Shown here piece by piece: positions 44,301-53,359 of a stretch of DNA of 64,000 nucleotides. The position numbers were made by a program, and so were the translations under genes. Position 1 is the stretch's first letter, and every line of letters begins with the position of its first letter. Location: assembly GCA_948567375.1 (NCBI GenBank), contig OX419756.1, forward strand, positions 20,775,001-20,839,000, in the 5' to 3' direction. This DNA is from Lunularia cruciata. Lineage: Eukaryota; Streptophyta; Marchantiopsida; Lunulariales; Lunulariaceae. The notes below the pieces were generated by a model. The model was not told where the DNA came from. It was given only the letters and a program-made list of their open reading frames with translations, and ran no database searches.

Positions 44301-44545
44301 CACGACTCGATCGGTATCCCTGGAACGATCAACGAAGGTATAGAAGAAGCGTGCGTAATCCCGAGTGTCACTGCTGTCGATGTGGTCGCTTGTCTCACGT
44401 GGGCATCCCAAGTGGTCCAATCATAGTCCTTGTGCATCCTTCCCACATGGGTCTTTACCCCTTGCGAGGTAAAGCGTCGGTGACACACCGGGCATGGTGT
44501 ATCCCGACCCGCTCTAGGCGACCCCACATGGGAAGGTGTAGCCAT
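41378..44545 (-). CDS. ZF-RT-REL endonuclease polyprotein of a non-LTR retrotransposon
   Basis: A 1055-aa protein that would nick target DNA and reverse-transcribe element RNA at the nick. The N-terminal C2H2 finger is C18-X2-C21-X11-H33-X4-H38. The reverse transcriptase spans about 330-575: RPIAIGEIFLRLVSR (343), FGVATPGGCEA (376), motif A with D407 (VDVENAFNS), motif B GTRQGDPLGGP (467), motif C LADD with D504/D505, and LGVPVG. A C-terminal CCHC follows (C835-X-C837-X9-H847-X3-C851), then a restriction-like nuclease core (R893-A-D895-X12-D908, K939/K942, Y943). No AP-endonuclease domain is present. Start: the frame is open upstream to 44659 without an ATG; the first in-frame ATG, at 44545, has a strong GCCATGG context. 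R2-, NeSL- or CRE-type assignment needs phylogeny. Confidence 0.92.
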   Translation of the reverse strand: MATPSHVGSPRAGRDTPCPVCHRRFTSQGVKTHVGRMHKDYDWTTWDAHVRQATTSTAVTLGITHASSIPSLIVPGIPIESWEWLASQAGCILGLFETSFPCPRLFHRLPRTLHDEARQAFRLPLDRLARDPLDELAWFLFLLLPRWCLRYARGGHAGHREVAARFRRFRAGDWVALQEESVRATRFRRQTSPQDTIDSTRLRRCRTLGQAGEFSRAARALHPLSIASPTDETISSLRSLHPIAVEGLPLEVLDYQPEQPLCLDRSLFAQALCTAPRLSSGGLSGMVYEHLRDCFQADDPSSGFTELFQVAAAVARGDIPMSVSRVLGASRLLAIEKDTGGIRPIAIGEIFLRLVSRTIVLQHRSHFRQHLSPHQFGVATPGGCEAISLGIRALLDIHPEWVVLQVDVENAFNSVSRASIFRELREASGSLASLIPFVRSFYGSPASLYYQHGGSQEGVTVLESAVGTRQGDPLGGPLFAMAHFRALLSTTLAMPGCVFPSLADDTHIVGPVDQIRQAFDYLTTELHLVGLRVKVSKCRAWSPLGIPPHLELPEGCITSTEGLRVLGVPVGSEDFVTRFLDAALAEDVLHVDDLPLLGDPQVAFGILSSSIARRPSYLIRTVPPSSSFLSRLRAFDRRIMGVFGDIIGPGTFECVTGDLARRQMALPISCGGVGLLSMEEMAPIAFLGSWALSAPLLASRFVVADRPVLETYVTEVEGGSFSLQVLLRQTRDSLSSRAQEGFPPFASLSSDWTRGLQSSLMERQCEHTLHSLLVDSFIPQATRARLRSCSDKGAGSWILARPCIRAFRLAPATFSTAMRFCLGLVHPSASSLLTCECGSTLDAAAVHMTRCPFGGQRIATHDAIRDIVFAMARESGYLAWRERSYALQTTRVRADLYLVRDDQVTVADVVVTDPTRDTVSEGVITHPPGWAASAAAGRKVSKYRGMQRGHLFVPLALELYGAMDTAFDTFVRECARAYHVRRQGVPLSLSYFVAYFRQRVSIALQRAVAGAIHRRAITLGDVSSDAPVVCRPYDLHSSDILGAVGQISHTDSIGA

Positions 44546-45328
44546 GGCTAGCACAAGAATAATGATAGTAACACATGATACTCCTCTCCATATCTCCCCA
44601 TATCTGCAAAACCACAACCCCTCACATCCCAACTCACATAAGAAAACAATCTCTCTCACAACCCTAAAATCTATAAACTTTCATAACTTTCAATTTCCGT
44701 CTCCAAAATTTTCAAATTAAATTCCCATGGAACTTAATCATGAAAACCCAGAGATTAGAAATGAAAATTCACAACCCATCACTCTCAATGTATAATAATC
44801 ACTCTCAACCCTAAAAAAACTAAAAAACTTCATAACTTTCTACTCCATTCTCCATAGTCTTCAATCTAGGTGCCAATGGAACCGGAATTGAAAAACGAAG
44901 AGAATAGTATATTCACTCGAAGGCTACATGCTAGAGAGCACTCAGATTTTATCAAAATCGTCTCACGTCTCTCCCTCTCCTCTCTCGTCTCCACACTCTC
45001 CCCGCAGCTCCTCCCGCAGCTCCTCCAGCCGGACCGCAGCTCCTCCTGATGCAAGGAAAGGGGCGAGCCAACTCCAAAATAGCTCAAAATTACTAGAACG
45101 CATGTTTGCATGTCAGCTGTAAGTACAGAAAAGGTTGACTAAATATCGAAGTGACAATGACATCTGGCACTATAACTGCTTCGAAAGGGGAGAAAAGGTA
45201 ATCAAAGTCAAAGATCCAACGTCAAAGGATTTGACGTTGGACTGACCATGAATTACGTTCTCCGCACATTAATTGGGGGAGCGTCGCAGATATGGAATAA
45301 CAGCGGAGTCTATAATGTTCGGGTGAGT
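44546..45328 (-). promoter_or_regulatory. Family A 5' UTR
   Basis: The part next to the ORF (44546-45000) is shared with the dead copies at 19206 and 46690, for example GGTTCCATTGGCACCTAGAT and ATTATTCTTGTGCTAGCC, so it belongs to the element. Three copies of the 13-mer CCGCAGCTCCTCC (plus orientation) lie at 45002, 45014 and 45034. A hairpin with 12-bp arms sits at 45215-45241. No TATA box is obvious, as is usual for elements with internal promoters or read-through transcription. Confidence 0.6.
45215..45241. repeat. Perfect hairpin, 12-bp arms, GGA loop
   Basis: TCCAACGTCAAA (45215-45226) and TTTGACGTTGGA (45230-45241) are exact reverse complements separated by GGA. It falls near the inferred 5' end of the intact element. 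Confidence 0.9.
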
Positions 45329-45338
45329 AGCACATATT

Positions 45339-46689
45339 AGTATTTACGGGGTTGCGGTAAGTTGTAGACGTCGCTCTTTCGTTTCGTATCACGTGAAAAG
45401 ATCGTAGCAAAATTACTGCAGTAAAAATTACATTAGAAAACTAGATTGTAAACAAAACGCTGGCAGTGTAAATCAGGAATTACATGCAGGTGATTTCCGC
45501 AAATGGATCGAATATGTATACTGAAAATGTTGAATTACAAAGTTCTCCTTGGTGGTTACATGTCTACACCTACGTGTACTTGCAATGTAATTGTTATTCA
45601 TTCGTCATGGATTTTGATCCCAATCGTCATGAATAACGGTCTCGTTTCATATTTTATTTCCTCAATTTAATGTCCTTATACTGGCTGAGTTACGTAAGTC
45701 ACAACTTTAGCATCTCGAACGTGTATAGATTGATTGGGTATTTTTAATAGTACGAGCACTCTCTATAACTAATGTATATGTATCTATATTTTAAGAAGCC
45801 TCTGAATCAACCCGAACATTGCAGGTCTTCTTGAACTTTATGCCAACGCTCTGACTCCAGGAGGAGCATAGAGGATTTTCATGTACAGTAAGAGTTGAAG
45901 GCTTGCTTGGCGTGCTCAAATCGTGAATGGAACGCGTAGTCACTAATTGGACACGAGATACCTTTCACAAATTACAGTAGATGGGCTTCTTCTGAGGTCT
46001 GTTATTATCAAGAAACCTTCAATGAGCTCTTAAAAATATCTAACGATCACAAAGACTTGAGGCGACCTCTTGCGCTCGCTGGAGGAGTTCCGTTACGGAG
46101 TGGTTAGTCAGAACTCAAGACAAAATTGCTCTGCTTTATTTGCCTCTGGGTAGAGATGCTAAATTTGGTCATCGTTTGGAAGGTCAAAACACAATTTGGG
46201 CTCCTTTGGCTGTCTTGGTTTTCCAGCGGAATCCGGGAGATTGGAGGATGCCAAATTCACCAATACCTAGCATCACATTGCTAGAAGCAGATTAAATCTT
46301 TCTTCCATTTTCTTTATATTTATAGTTTTCCTTTTTAGAAAGAAGATAAAAGGATTTTACATGTTCGTGCTTTCAATGTCAAAACTTTTGTCATGTGATG
46401 CGTCTCCAAAAATCGTTTTTAAATCGTTTCCGAAATCATTTTGTCAGTTTCTCACCGTATGCACAACAAGCTCCGCAGTGAGTTGCTACCTGTTGCAGCA
46501 ACCAAAGGTTTTGGTGTGATGGATGTTTCCCGTTGCAGCATTGATGTTTAAACCCCATTCTATCTCTTAGTTTTTAGGGCAAATGTAAAAAATACCCCCA
46601 ACAAGTAGCGATATTACAAATCTATCCTAATTTATTAGTGACAAACAACTAATTTAGTAGTGACAAACAACAAGTAGCGATTCACATTG
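45339..46689. other. Unassigned, higher-complexity sequence
   Basis: No gene recognised. CpG is relatively common and frames are short. Near 46570-46640 the minus strand reads GATTTGTAATATCGCTACTT and a following ACATTTGCCCTA, which resembles plus-strand sequence at 53100-53150. This is a dispersed repeat of unknown type. Confidence 0.45.
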
Positions 46690-49600
46690 GGACGGGAGAG
46701 AGAGGGAAAGATGGGAGAAAATAAATTCTAGATTTTTGAAGTGCTCATTAGCTTCTAAAATATGAAGGAATAGTTGATTCTGTTCATTTTTCAACTTTTG
46801 TTCCATTGGTACCTAGATTGAAGGCAATAGAGAATTGAGTAGAAAGTCATGAATACTTTAGTTTTCTAGGGTTTAGAGTGATTATTTCATATTGAAGGTG
46901 ATGGGTCCAGAATTTTCAATTCTAATCTCTTGGTGTTCATGCTCTAGTTCCATAAGAACTTAGTTTGAAAATGGGAGATGGGAATTGAAAGTTACTAGAA
47001 GACATTGCTTTTAGGGTTTGGAGAGATAGCATTTACTCATGTGAGTTGGGATATGAGTGGTTGGGGGTTTGCAGGTATGGGAGATGTGGAGAGGAGCATC
47101 ATGTGTTACTATCATTATTCTTGTGCTAGCCATGGCTACACTTTCCCATATGGGGTTGTATAGAGTGGCTCAGTATACACCATGCCTGGTGTGCACCAAT
47201 GCTTTACGCTTTAGTCCTCGTGCATGCTTCTCACATGGGTCTTTACCAAAAAGAACACTATGTATGAATGATGCACAAGGACTACGATTGGACCACTTGG
47301 GATACTCTTGTGAGCCAAGCAATCACATAAACAAAGGTGACACTCAAGATTATGAATATTTTCTCTATCCTTTTTTTGACCATTTTGAGGATATCAAACA
47401 AGTCGTGGGAGTGGTTGTATTTTCAAGCAGGTTGTATTTTGGGGTTATTTGAAACTAGTTTTCCATGTCCATATCTATTCCATAGGCTACTCCATACACT
47501 GCATGATGAGGCTAGACAAGCTTTTTGCCTATCACTTCATCATTTGGCATGTGATTCCTTGGACAAGTTAGCATGGTTCTTATTCCTCTTACTCCCTCAA
47601 TGGTGTCTTTGTTATACTAGGGAGATATGCAAGGCAAAGAGAGATGACTACTTGATTTCATTGAACTTGAGTAGGGGATTGGGCTGCCTTACAAGAGGAA
47701 TCTATTAGGGCTACATGTTTCAATAGACACATTCAACCATAGGATACCACAAAGTCCACTTGATTACGACAATGTGGGATATTGGGTCAAGTGGGATAGT
47801 TTAGTAGTGTAGCATGAGTGCTACACCCTTTTTCTATGTCTAGTTCTATTGATGAAGCTATTTCCTCCTTACATTTACTACATATTATGGGAAGAGAGAG
47901 TACTATTAGAGGTCCTAAATTATCAGCTTGAGCAGCTTTTATGTCTTGATAGGTCACTTTTTGCACAAGCATGGCTTACCCCTCTCCTCAAGAGGCTTGT
48001 TCGAGATGTTAAATGAGCATCTTAGAGATTGATTTCAAGCATTTATCATTATGGTGGTTTTATCAAGTTGTTTTAGGTGCTAGTAGCAATAGTGAGGAGA
48101 GATATTCCTATGTTAGTTAGTTGGGTGTTGGGTGCTAGTCAACTTCTTGTAATTGGAGAAACACACAAAGGGCATTAGACCAATTTCTATTGGGGAGATC
48201 TTTTTGCATCTAGTTAGCCATACCAGTGTTCTTTAGCATTATTCTTACTTTTGACAACACCTCAATCTTCATCATTTTGGATTATCTAGACTTGGACATT
48301 GTGAGGCTATAGCTCTAGGTATTAAGGCACTCCTAGATATCCATCTAGAGTGGTTTATCCTATAGTTAGATGTTGAGAATTATTTTAATAATATATCGTT
48401 GTGCATCAAATTTTTGAGAGCTTAGGGAGGCTGGTGGATCTTTGGCGAGTCTTATTGCTTTTGTGTAGTCTTTCTATGGCTCTCTTACTTCCCATTACTA
48501 CAAGCATGGTTTTTCACAAGAGTGATTCACCATCTTGGATTCAATTTTTAATACATGAAAAGGAGATCCTTTCAGAGGACTATTATTTTACCATGGTTGA
48601 ATTTGGTCATGGAAAGTTGTGTATTTCACTCCTTGGAAAATGATACACATATTGTGGGCCATGTAGATCAAATTAGGCAAGCCTTTGATCACTTGAATAC
48701 CTAGCTACATCTTGTAGGCTTGAGAGTCAAGTTGTCAAAATATAGAGCATAGTCCTCTTAAGGTACCTCTCCACATGTTGAGCTTATAAATGGATATACC
48801 ATATATCATATGACATAGATGGACAATATATTCTTGAAGTGCCAATAGGATCCAAGGATTTTATTACATGCTTCATAGATGCAACCCTTAGAGAGGATAT
48901 GCTCCATGTGGATGACCTCCCAACTATTAGGAGATACATATGTGTGGCATTTAGTATACTCTCTTCTAGTACTGCACACCAAACAACTTATCTTCTTCAC
49001 ACAATTCTCCCTTCCTTGACCTTCCTATCAATTTTTGAGAGCTTTTTGATAGGAGGATTATGGGACTCTTTGGTGATATCATTGGACCAAGGACATTTGA
49101 GTGTGTGCTAAGGTATCTAGCACATATACAAACATCTCTACCAATCTTGTGTAGAAAGGTAAGCCTACTATTTATGGAGGAGATGGCACTTATAGCATTT
49201 TGGGTTGTTGGATTGTCTCGGCACACCTACTTTCTTCCCATTTTGTGGTTGTTGATAGACTAGTTTTGGAGACATACGTAACCAAGATGGAAGAGGGATC
49301 CTTTTCTCTCCAGATATTATTACAATAGAAAAAAGATGGTTTATCCTCATGGGCTGACAAGATGACCTTCCATAATTTGCTTCCTTATTGATCAGACAAG
49401 AGGCTTGTAGTCTTCCTTGATGGAACTATAGTGTAAGCATATGCTACATTCTTTCTTAGTTGACTCATCCATTCCGTGGGCTACTAGAGCACATCTCTTG
49501 CTCCAACAAGGGTGTAGGTTGTTGAATCCTAGCTTGACTATGTATTAGGGTATTTTGACTCGCACTAGCTACATTCTATACCATGATGAGAATCCACTTA

Positions 49601-50385
49601 GGCTTGGTCCACCCATCTTCTTTTTTCTTAATCACTTGGAAGTGTGTTTCTAAACTAGATGCAATAGTAATTTATATGACACAATTTTCCTTTTGGAGGA
49701 CACCGGATAGCTACCCATAATGCCATTAAAGATATAGTGTTTGTAATAGCACAAGAGAGTGGATACTTTAAATGGACGGAATGCTCATATGCTTTGCAGA
49801 CAACATGTGTTAAGGTAGATTTATACTTTGTCCAAGATGTTTAAGTGATAGTTATGGTTATGGATCCTAAGCATGAGATCCTTGGAGGGAGTGATTACTC
49901 ATCTCCTTGGATGGATGGCAAGCATAACAACATCATGCAAGGTCTCCAAGTATAGGAGGGGTATGTAGCAAGGCCATCTCTTTATCCCTCTAACTTTGGA
50001 GTTATATGGAGCAATGGACATAATGTTTGACACATTTATCAAGGAGTGCAAAAGAGCTTATCATATTAAATGACAAGGAGTATCACTCTCATTCTCATAC
50101 TTCATAGCATATTTTAGATAGAATGTGTCCATTGCTCTACAAGAGCATTGGCTAGTGCAATTCATAGGAGAGCAATCACACTTGGTGATGCTTCATTAGA
50201 TGCTGCAATAGTTTGTAGACCTTACAACTTGCATAGCTTGGATATCTTAGGTGTAGAAGTGAAAAATTCTCATATCAATACTATTGGTGCTTAGCCTCAT
50301 TTTAACTCTTTTTTCTCATCCTTTTATGGCTTGATGAGGTCTTCTCATCATTTTTGTTTTCTACACATTCATCTTTTTCTCTAAT
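46690..50385 (+). pseudogene. Family A non-LTR copy (dead), near full length
   Basis: All regions of the intact element occur in order: 5' UTR (TTCCATTGGTACCTAGATTG at 46802), start region GCCATGGCTACAC at 47129, zinc-finger segment near 47180-47310, FETSFPCPYLFHRL near 47450, LFLLLPQWCL near 47590, the QLLCLDRSLFAQA-like segment near 47930, RT motif region 48150-48750, LGSWALS-like region near 49200, CCHC/endonuclease 49660-50000, the stop-equivalent GGTGCTTAGCC near 50287, and the 3' tail to about 50380. Dozens of stops and frameshifts and near-total loss of CpG show age. A 34-bp inverted duplication interrupts the zinc-finger segment. Confidence 0.88.
47214..47283. repeat. Inverted duplication inside the dead zinc-finger segment
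   Basis: 47214-47247 reads as the reverse complement of the segment that encodes the second half of the zinc finger (GGTAAAGACCCATGTG...GAGGAC). The forward, decayed version follows immediately (to about 47283). The intact gene has only the forward version. This is a local inverted copy, as produced by template switching. Confidence 0.75.
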
Positions 50386-51899
50386 CAATTCACTATTAAA
50401 AAAATAGCCTTAGGTTTTGTCCAACCTTAGTGTTGGTTTGGAATGCTTCTCTTGGAGAGTGGAGGCCATGCACATCTTTTAAGTTCCATGGATGAGGTGA
50501 TTGGTCTACAATAATGACCAATCTAGTTCCATTGGCTGGTCAGGAGTTGTAGAACAACTCTTGTGGAATAGATAATTGTCATCTAGTTGGGAGCTGTGGA
50601 ACTATCTAGTAATCTGGATCATTATCCACAATCAAAGTTGCCAGTACCATCAAGCCATTAGTTTGAGAACCGAGTGTTTCACACCTGACCTTGAGCAATA
50701 GTTGGGGATTCCAAACCTTAAGGACAAAGATTAGCCTTATAGTTCACTATTCTGTCAAACATACTACTTGATATAGAGTTCTTTTCTTGATGAAAATAGG
50801 ATTTGATAGTCCTTAGCTGACTAGATTTTTTATTTTGGTATACATAATGAATCAAAAGGCTGTTTGGATTACTGTGATGGCTACAATTCCATGGTATAGT
50901 AGATGAAGTTGCCCCACAAGCTCATTGTTGTCTGCAATATGATTACCTAGATAGATTAACCAGAGGTAGAAATTGGCTTTGTAATATCTTTAGGGATGTT
51001 ATATACAATAGAATAAGTATAGTAGATTAGATATAGGTGTCACCAAAAGAGTACTTCTATTAATTGGGTAGAGGTCAAAAATACTATGAAAACTTTAGAG
51101 CCAATTTCAAAGGCCTAAACAAATGAATTAGGCCTTGAAAAATGGAATTTTCTTCCTTGTGACCTACTAACATTTCCTTCTCTCCCTTGTTTGTCTTGTC
51201 AAGCTTTACAATGGTATCTTACCCATGTTGTTTTGAGCTTCTTACAAGAATATTCCCTAAAGATTCCTTTTAGTCAAACTTGTTTGACCAACCAAATTGG
51301 ACAAGGATCAACATGTCACCAATCCATACAAGTAATCTAAGAGTGGAGCTCACTTACATATCACCAATCCATGTATATGATCCAAGGGTGTAGCCCCTTT
51401 GAGTGGATCTTCTTTACTATATAATTAAGACAATGTGCTCCTTTGGGGCATTGGAGTATTGAGGAATGAAACCTTGTGTTTTGTCTTTTGTGTTTCCCTT
51501 GGGGTTTCTCCTATCCTTGGAACATTACAATGTTTAGGGATGACTTCATAGTCATTTGGTCAAATTATCTACATATGGAGAGCATGCCTTCAATCAAGGA
51601 TGTATTTCAAGTGTGATTGATTATGAAGCCCAAAAGCTCTGCTTGCAACAAACTAAAATTGATTATAAATCCTTGCACATTTTGTTTGTTAGGAGGTAGG
51701 TTAGATACTTACTCCTAATTTATGTAAAGAGTTTTGACTAGTAGATTCCATAAGCACATCCTTGTTAACAAACAAGAAGAGGAACATGTGATTTGTTATA
51801 ATTGCTAAAAGACTTATGATTATTTCTAAATCATTTCATCTCATGTTACCAATGGGAGCTCAAGAATCCTGAAGTTTGATAAGCACTTGTTGCACTTGT
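50386..51899. other. Unassigned AT-rich sequence
   Basis: No reading frame above 60 codons and no motif recognised; probably long-decayed repeats. Confidence 0.45.
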
Positions 51900-52640
51900 T
51901 TTACCCATTCAAGTATTTAGTTTGTTCATGATATTGTCATTAAATCAAGGCCTTGTACAATCTGACCACTTAGCTCTATGATTGATGAGAAGAGGATCCA
52001 TTTAAGCCAATTGAAGATTTACATCTGAATTCAAACTCAAAATCTCAAGAGAAACATTCCAAGAGTAGGAGTGGAAAGCAAAGATTCTACTCAATAAGAT
52101 GATGAAGTTGAAAGTTTAAAGCATCACACATGTGATGCTTTAAACTTTGTAGGGCCCTATTTGGGAATATCTATGATCAAAACTTCAAAATTTATACAAA
52201 TAGGTTAAAGTCTTGGACTTTGAGGCCATGGTATAATGCACAAATGGAACCGTAGCTTCAAAATGAGTTGATGAGATACATTTGAATATACGGGCCACCT
52301 TCAAGAAGAGATGGAAAGAATTATGCATCAAGTTCTATGCATGTAGAAGATATGTCTCTCCACATCAAAAAGTGTGAGCATTGCCATACATTTGATCATA
52401 GTATTGACCAATGCTTTGACCTACATCCAGAGTTACGGAGTGGTAGAGTTGCTATGGGAGGTGGTAGAGGAGCTCCAACCATAGAGGAAAAGGTGGTAAG
52501 GTGGTAGTAAGGGATCTACACCTAGTAGTGTTGTAATACTTGCCTTTACTTTTGGTACAACCATGGCTACTCAGATTGAGTAGTTGGAGCAGAGATTGGC
52601 TAGCATGGCATGTGAACCGGCCTATCTCTCACTCAAGATA
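51900..52640 (+). pseudogene. Decayed LTR-retrotransposon gag with zinc knuckle
   Basis: A plus frame around 52340-52490 reads CEHCHTFDHSIDQCFDLHPE. It fits the gag knuckle C-X2-C-X4-H-X4-C (52373-52414), followed by the common continuation LHPEL, then a Gly/Arg-rich stretch (GGGRGAP). Such knuckles bind element RNA in particles. No LTRs or pol were found nearby and the frames around are broken. It could be Ty3/gypsy or Ty1/copia. Confidence 0.55.
52111..52148. repeat. Perfect hairpin, 18-bp arms, CA loop
   Basis: AAAGTTTAAAGCATCACA (52111-52128) and its exact reverse complement (52131-52148) are separated by CA, within the decayed gag region. Confidence 0.92.
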
Positions 52641-52649
52641 AACCTTTAA

Positions 52650-53150
52650 TGACTATTATGGTAGCGCACCATGGACTAAGAAGGCAAGGAACTCCAATTC
52701 CATCATACTCCTCCAAGGCTAACACTTAAAGACTCAAGAAATTGCTCACTAGAGAACTCAATGAGAGAGAGATAGTTGCAAATGAAAGGATGATGAGTAC
52801 ATCCTCACCCCTTGTTTATATACTTGTGAAATAGTTACATACAAAAGTTACTAATTACCATAATAACTCAAAATTCTCCATCATCAGCACATTGCTGACA
52901 TTTTGCAAATAATCTTGTTCATGAATCTATTGCACTTCAAAGATTTCAAAGTTGAGATCATAGACTGGTCTTTATTGTAGATAGATCACCTCACCCATGG
53001 AACTCAAAATATGGGCATAGCCTCCATTTCTTACCCAAACTAGCATTAAGGTTTGGCAAGACCCAAAGCTATTGTTATAAATAGTGAATTGATTAGGGTA
53101 CGTTTGTAATATCACTACTTTTTAGATGATACTTTTGACATTTGCCTTAG
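52650..53150. other. Unassigned, with a short dispersed repeat at its end
   Basis: No gene. 53095-53150 (GTTTGTAATATCACTACTTT and GACATTTGCC) resembles the reverse complement of 46570-46640. Confidence 0.4.
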
Positions 53151-53154
53151 TTTA

Positions 53155-53222
53155 TATATTTGTATGGGTTGATAGGGTCTTCCCATCCTTCTTGTTGTCT
53201 TATGTGTGTGGCCTCTCACACA
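53155..53222 (+). mobile_element. Family A 3' tail, truncated copy
   Basis: Reads TGTATGGGTTGATAGGGTCT then TCCCATCCTTCTTGTTGTC, matching the 3' UTR of family A; no ORF part upstream. Confidence 0.65.
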
Positions 53223-53359
53223 ACTGCATCAAGGTGACAAAAATAGGATCCTAAAGTGAATTGCTAGTAGTTGTTGCAACCATAGGTTTTATGTGATAGA
53301 TATGACAAGTTGTATAGATATGAAAAGTTGAAGAGCTATGGTGATAGAAGTAAAAACTA

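Larger units (their letters stand above)
41286..45328 (-). mobile_element. Family A non-LTR retrotransposon, intact
   Basis: A candidate full-length element of 4043 bp on the minus strand, bounded by the 10-bp repeat AGCACATATT at 41276-41285 and 45329-45338. It has a 5' UTR of about 780 bp, one ORF of 1055 codons without stops, and a short 3' UTR ending in a T-run (CGCCTTTTTT) and seven extra bases next to the duplication. CpG is abundant, unlike all dead copies in the window. Because the 3' UTR and ORF are clear but the 5' end is not conserved in other copies, the 45328 boundary depends on the duplication. Confidence 0.82.

Noticed and set aside
44546-44659. Upstream extension of the family A ORF to 1093 codons
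   Set aside because: The upstream stretch opens with GTG and has no in-frame ATG. The same nucleotides in dead copies look like 5' UTR. The ATG at 44545 has a strong GCCATGG context and is followed at once by the zinc finger.
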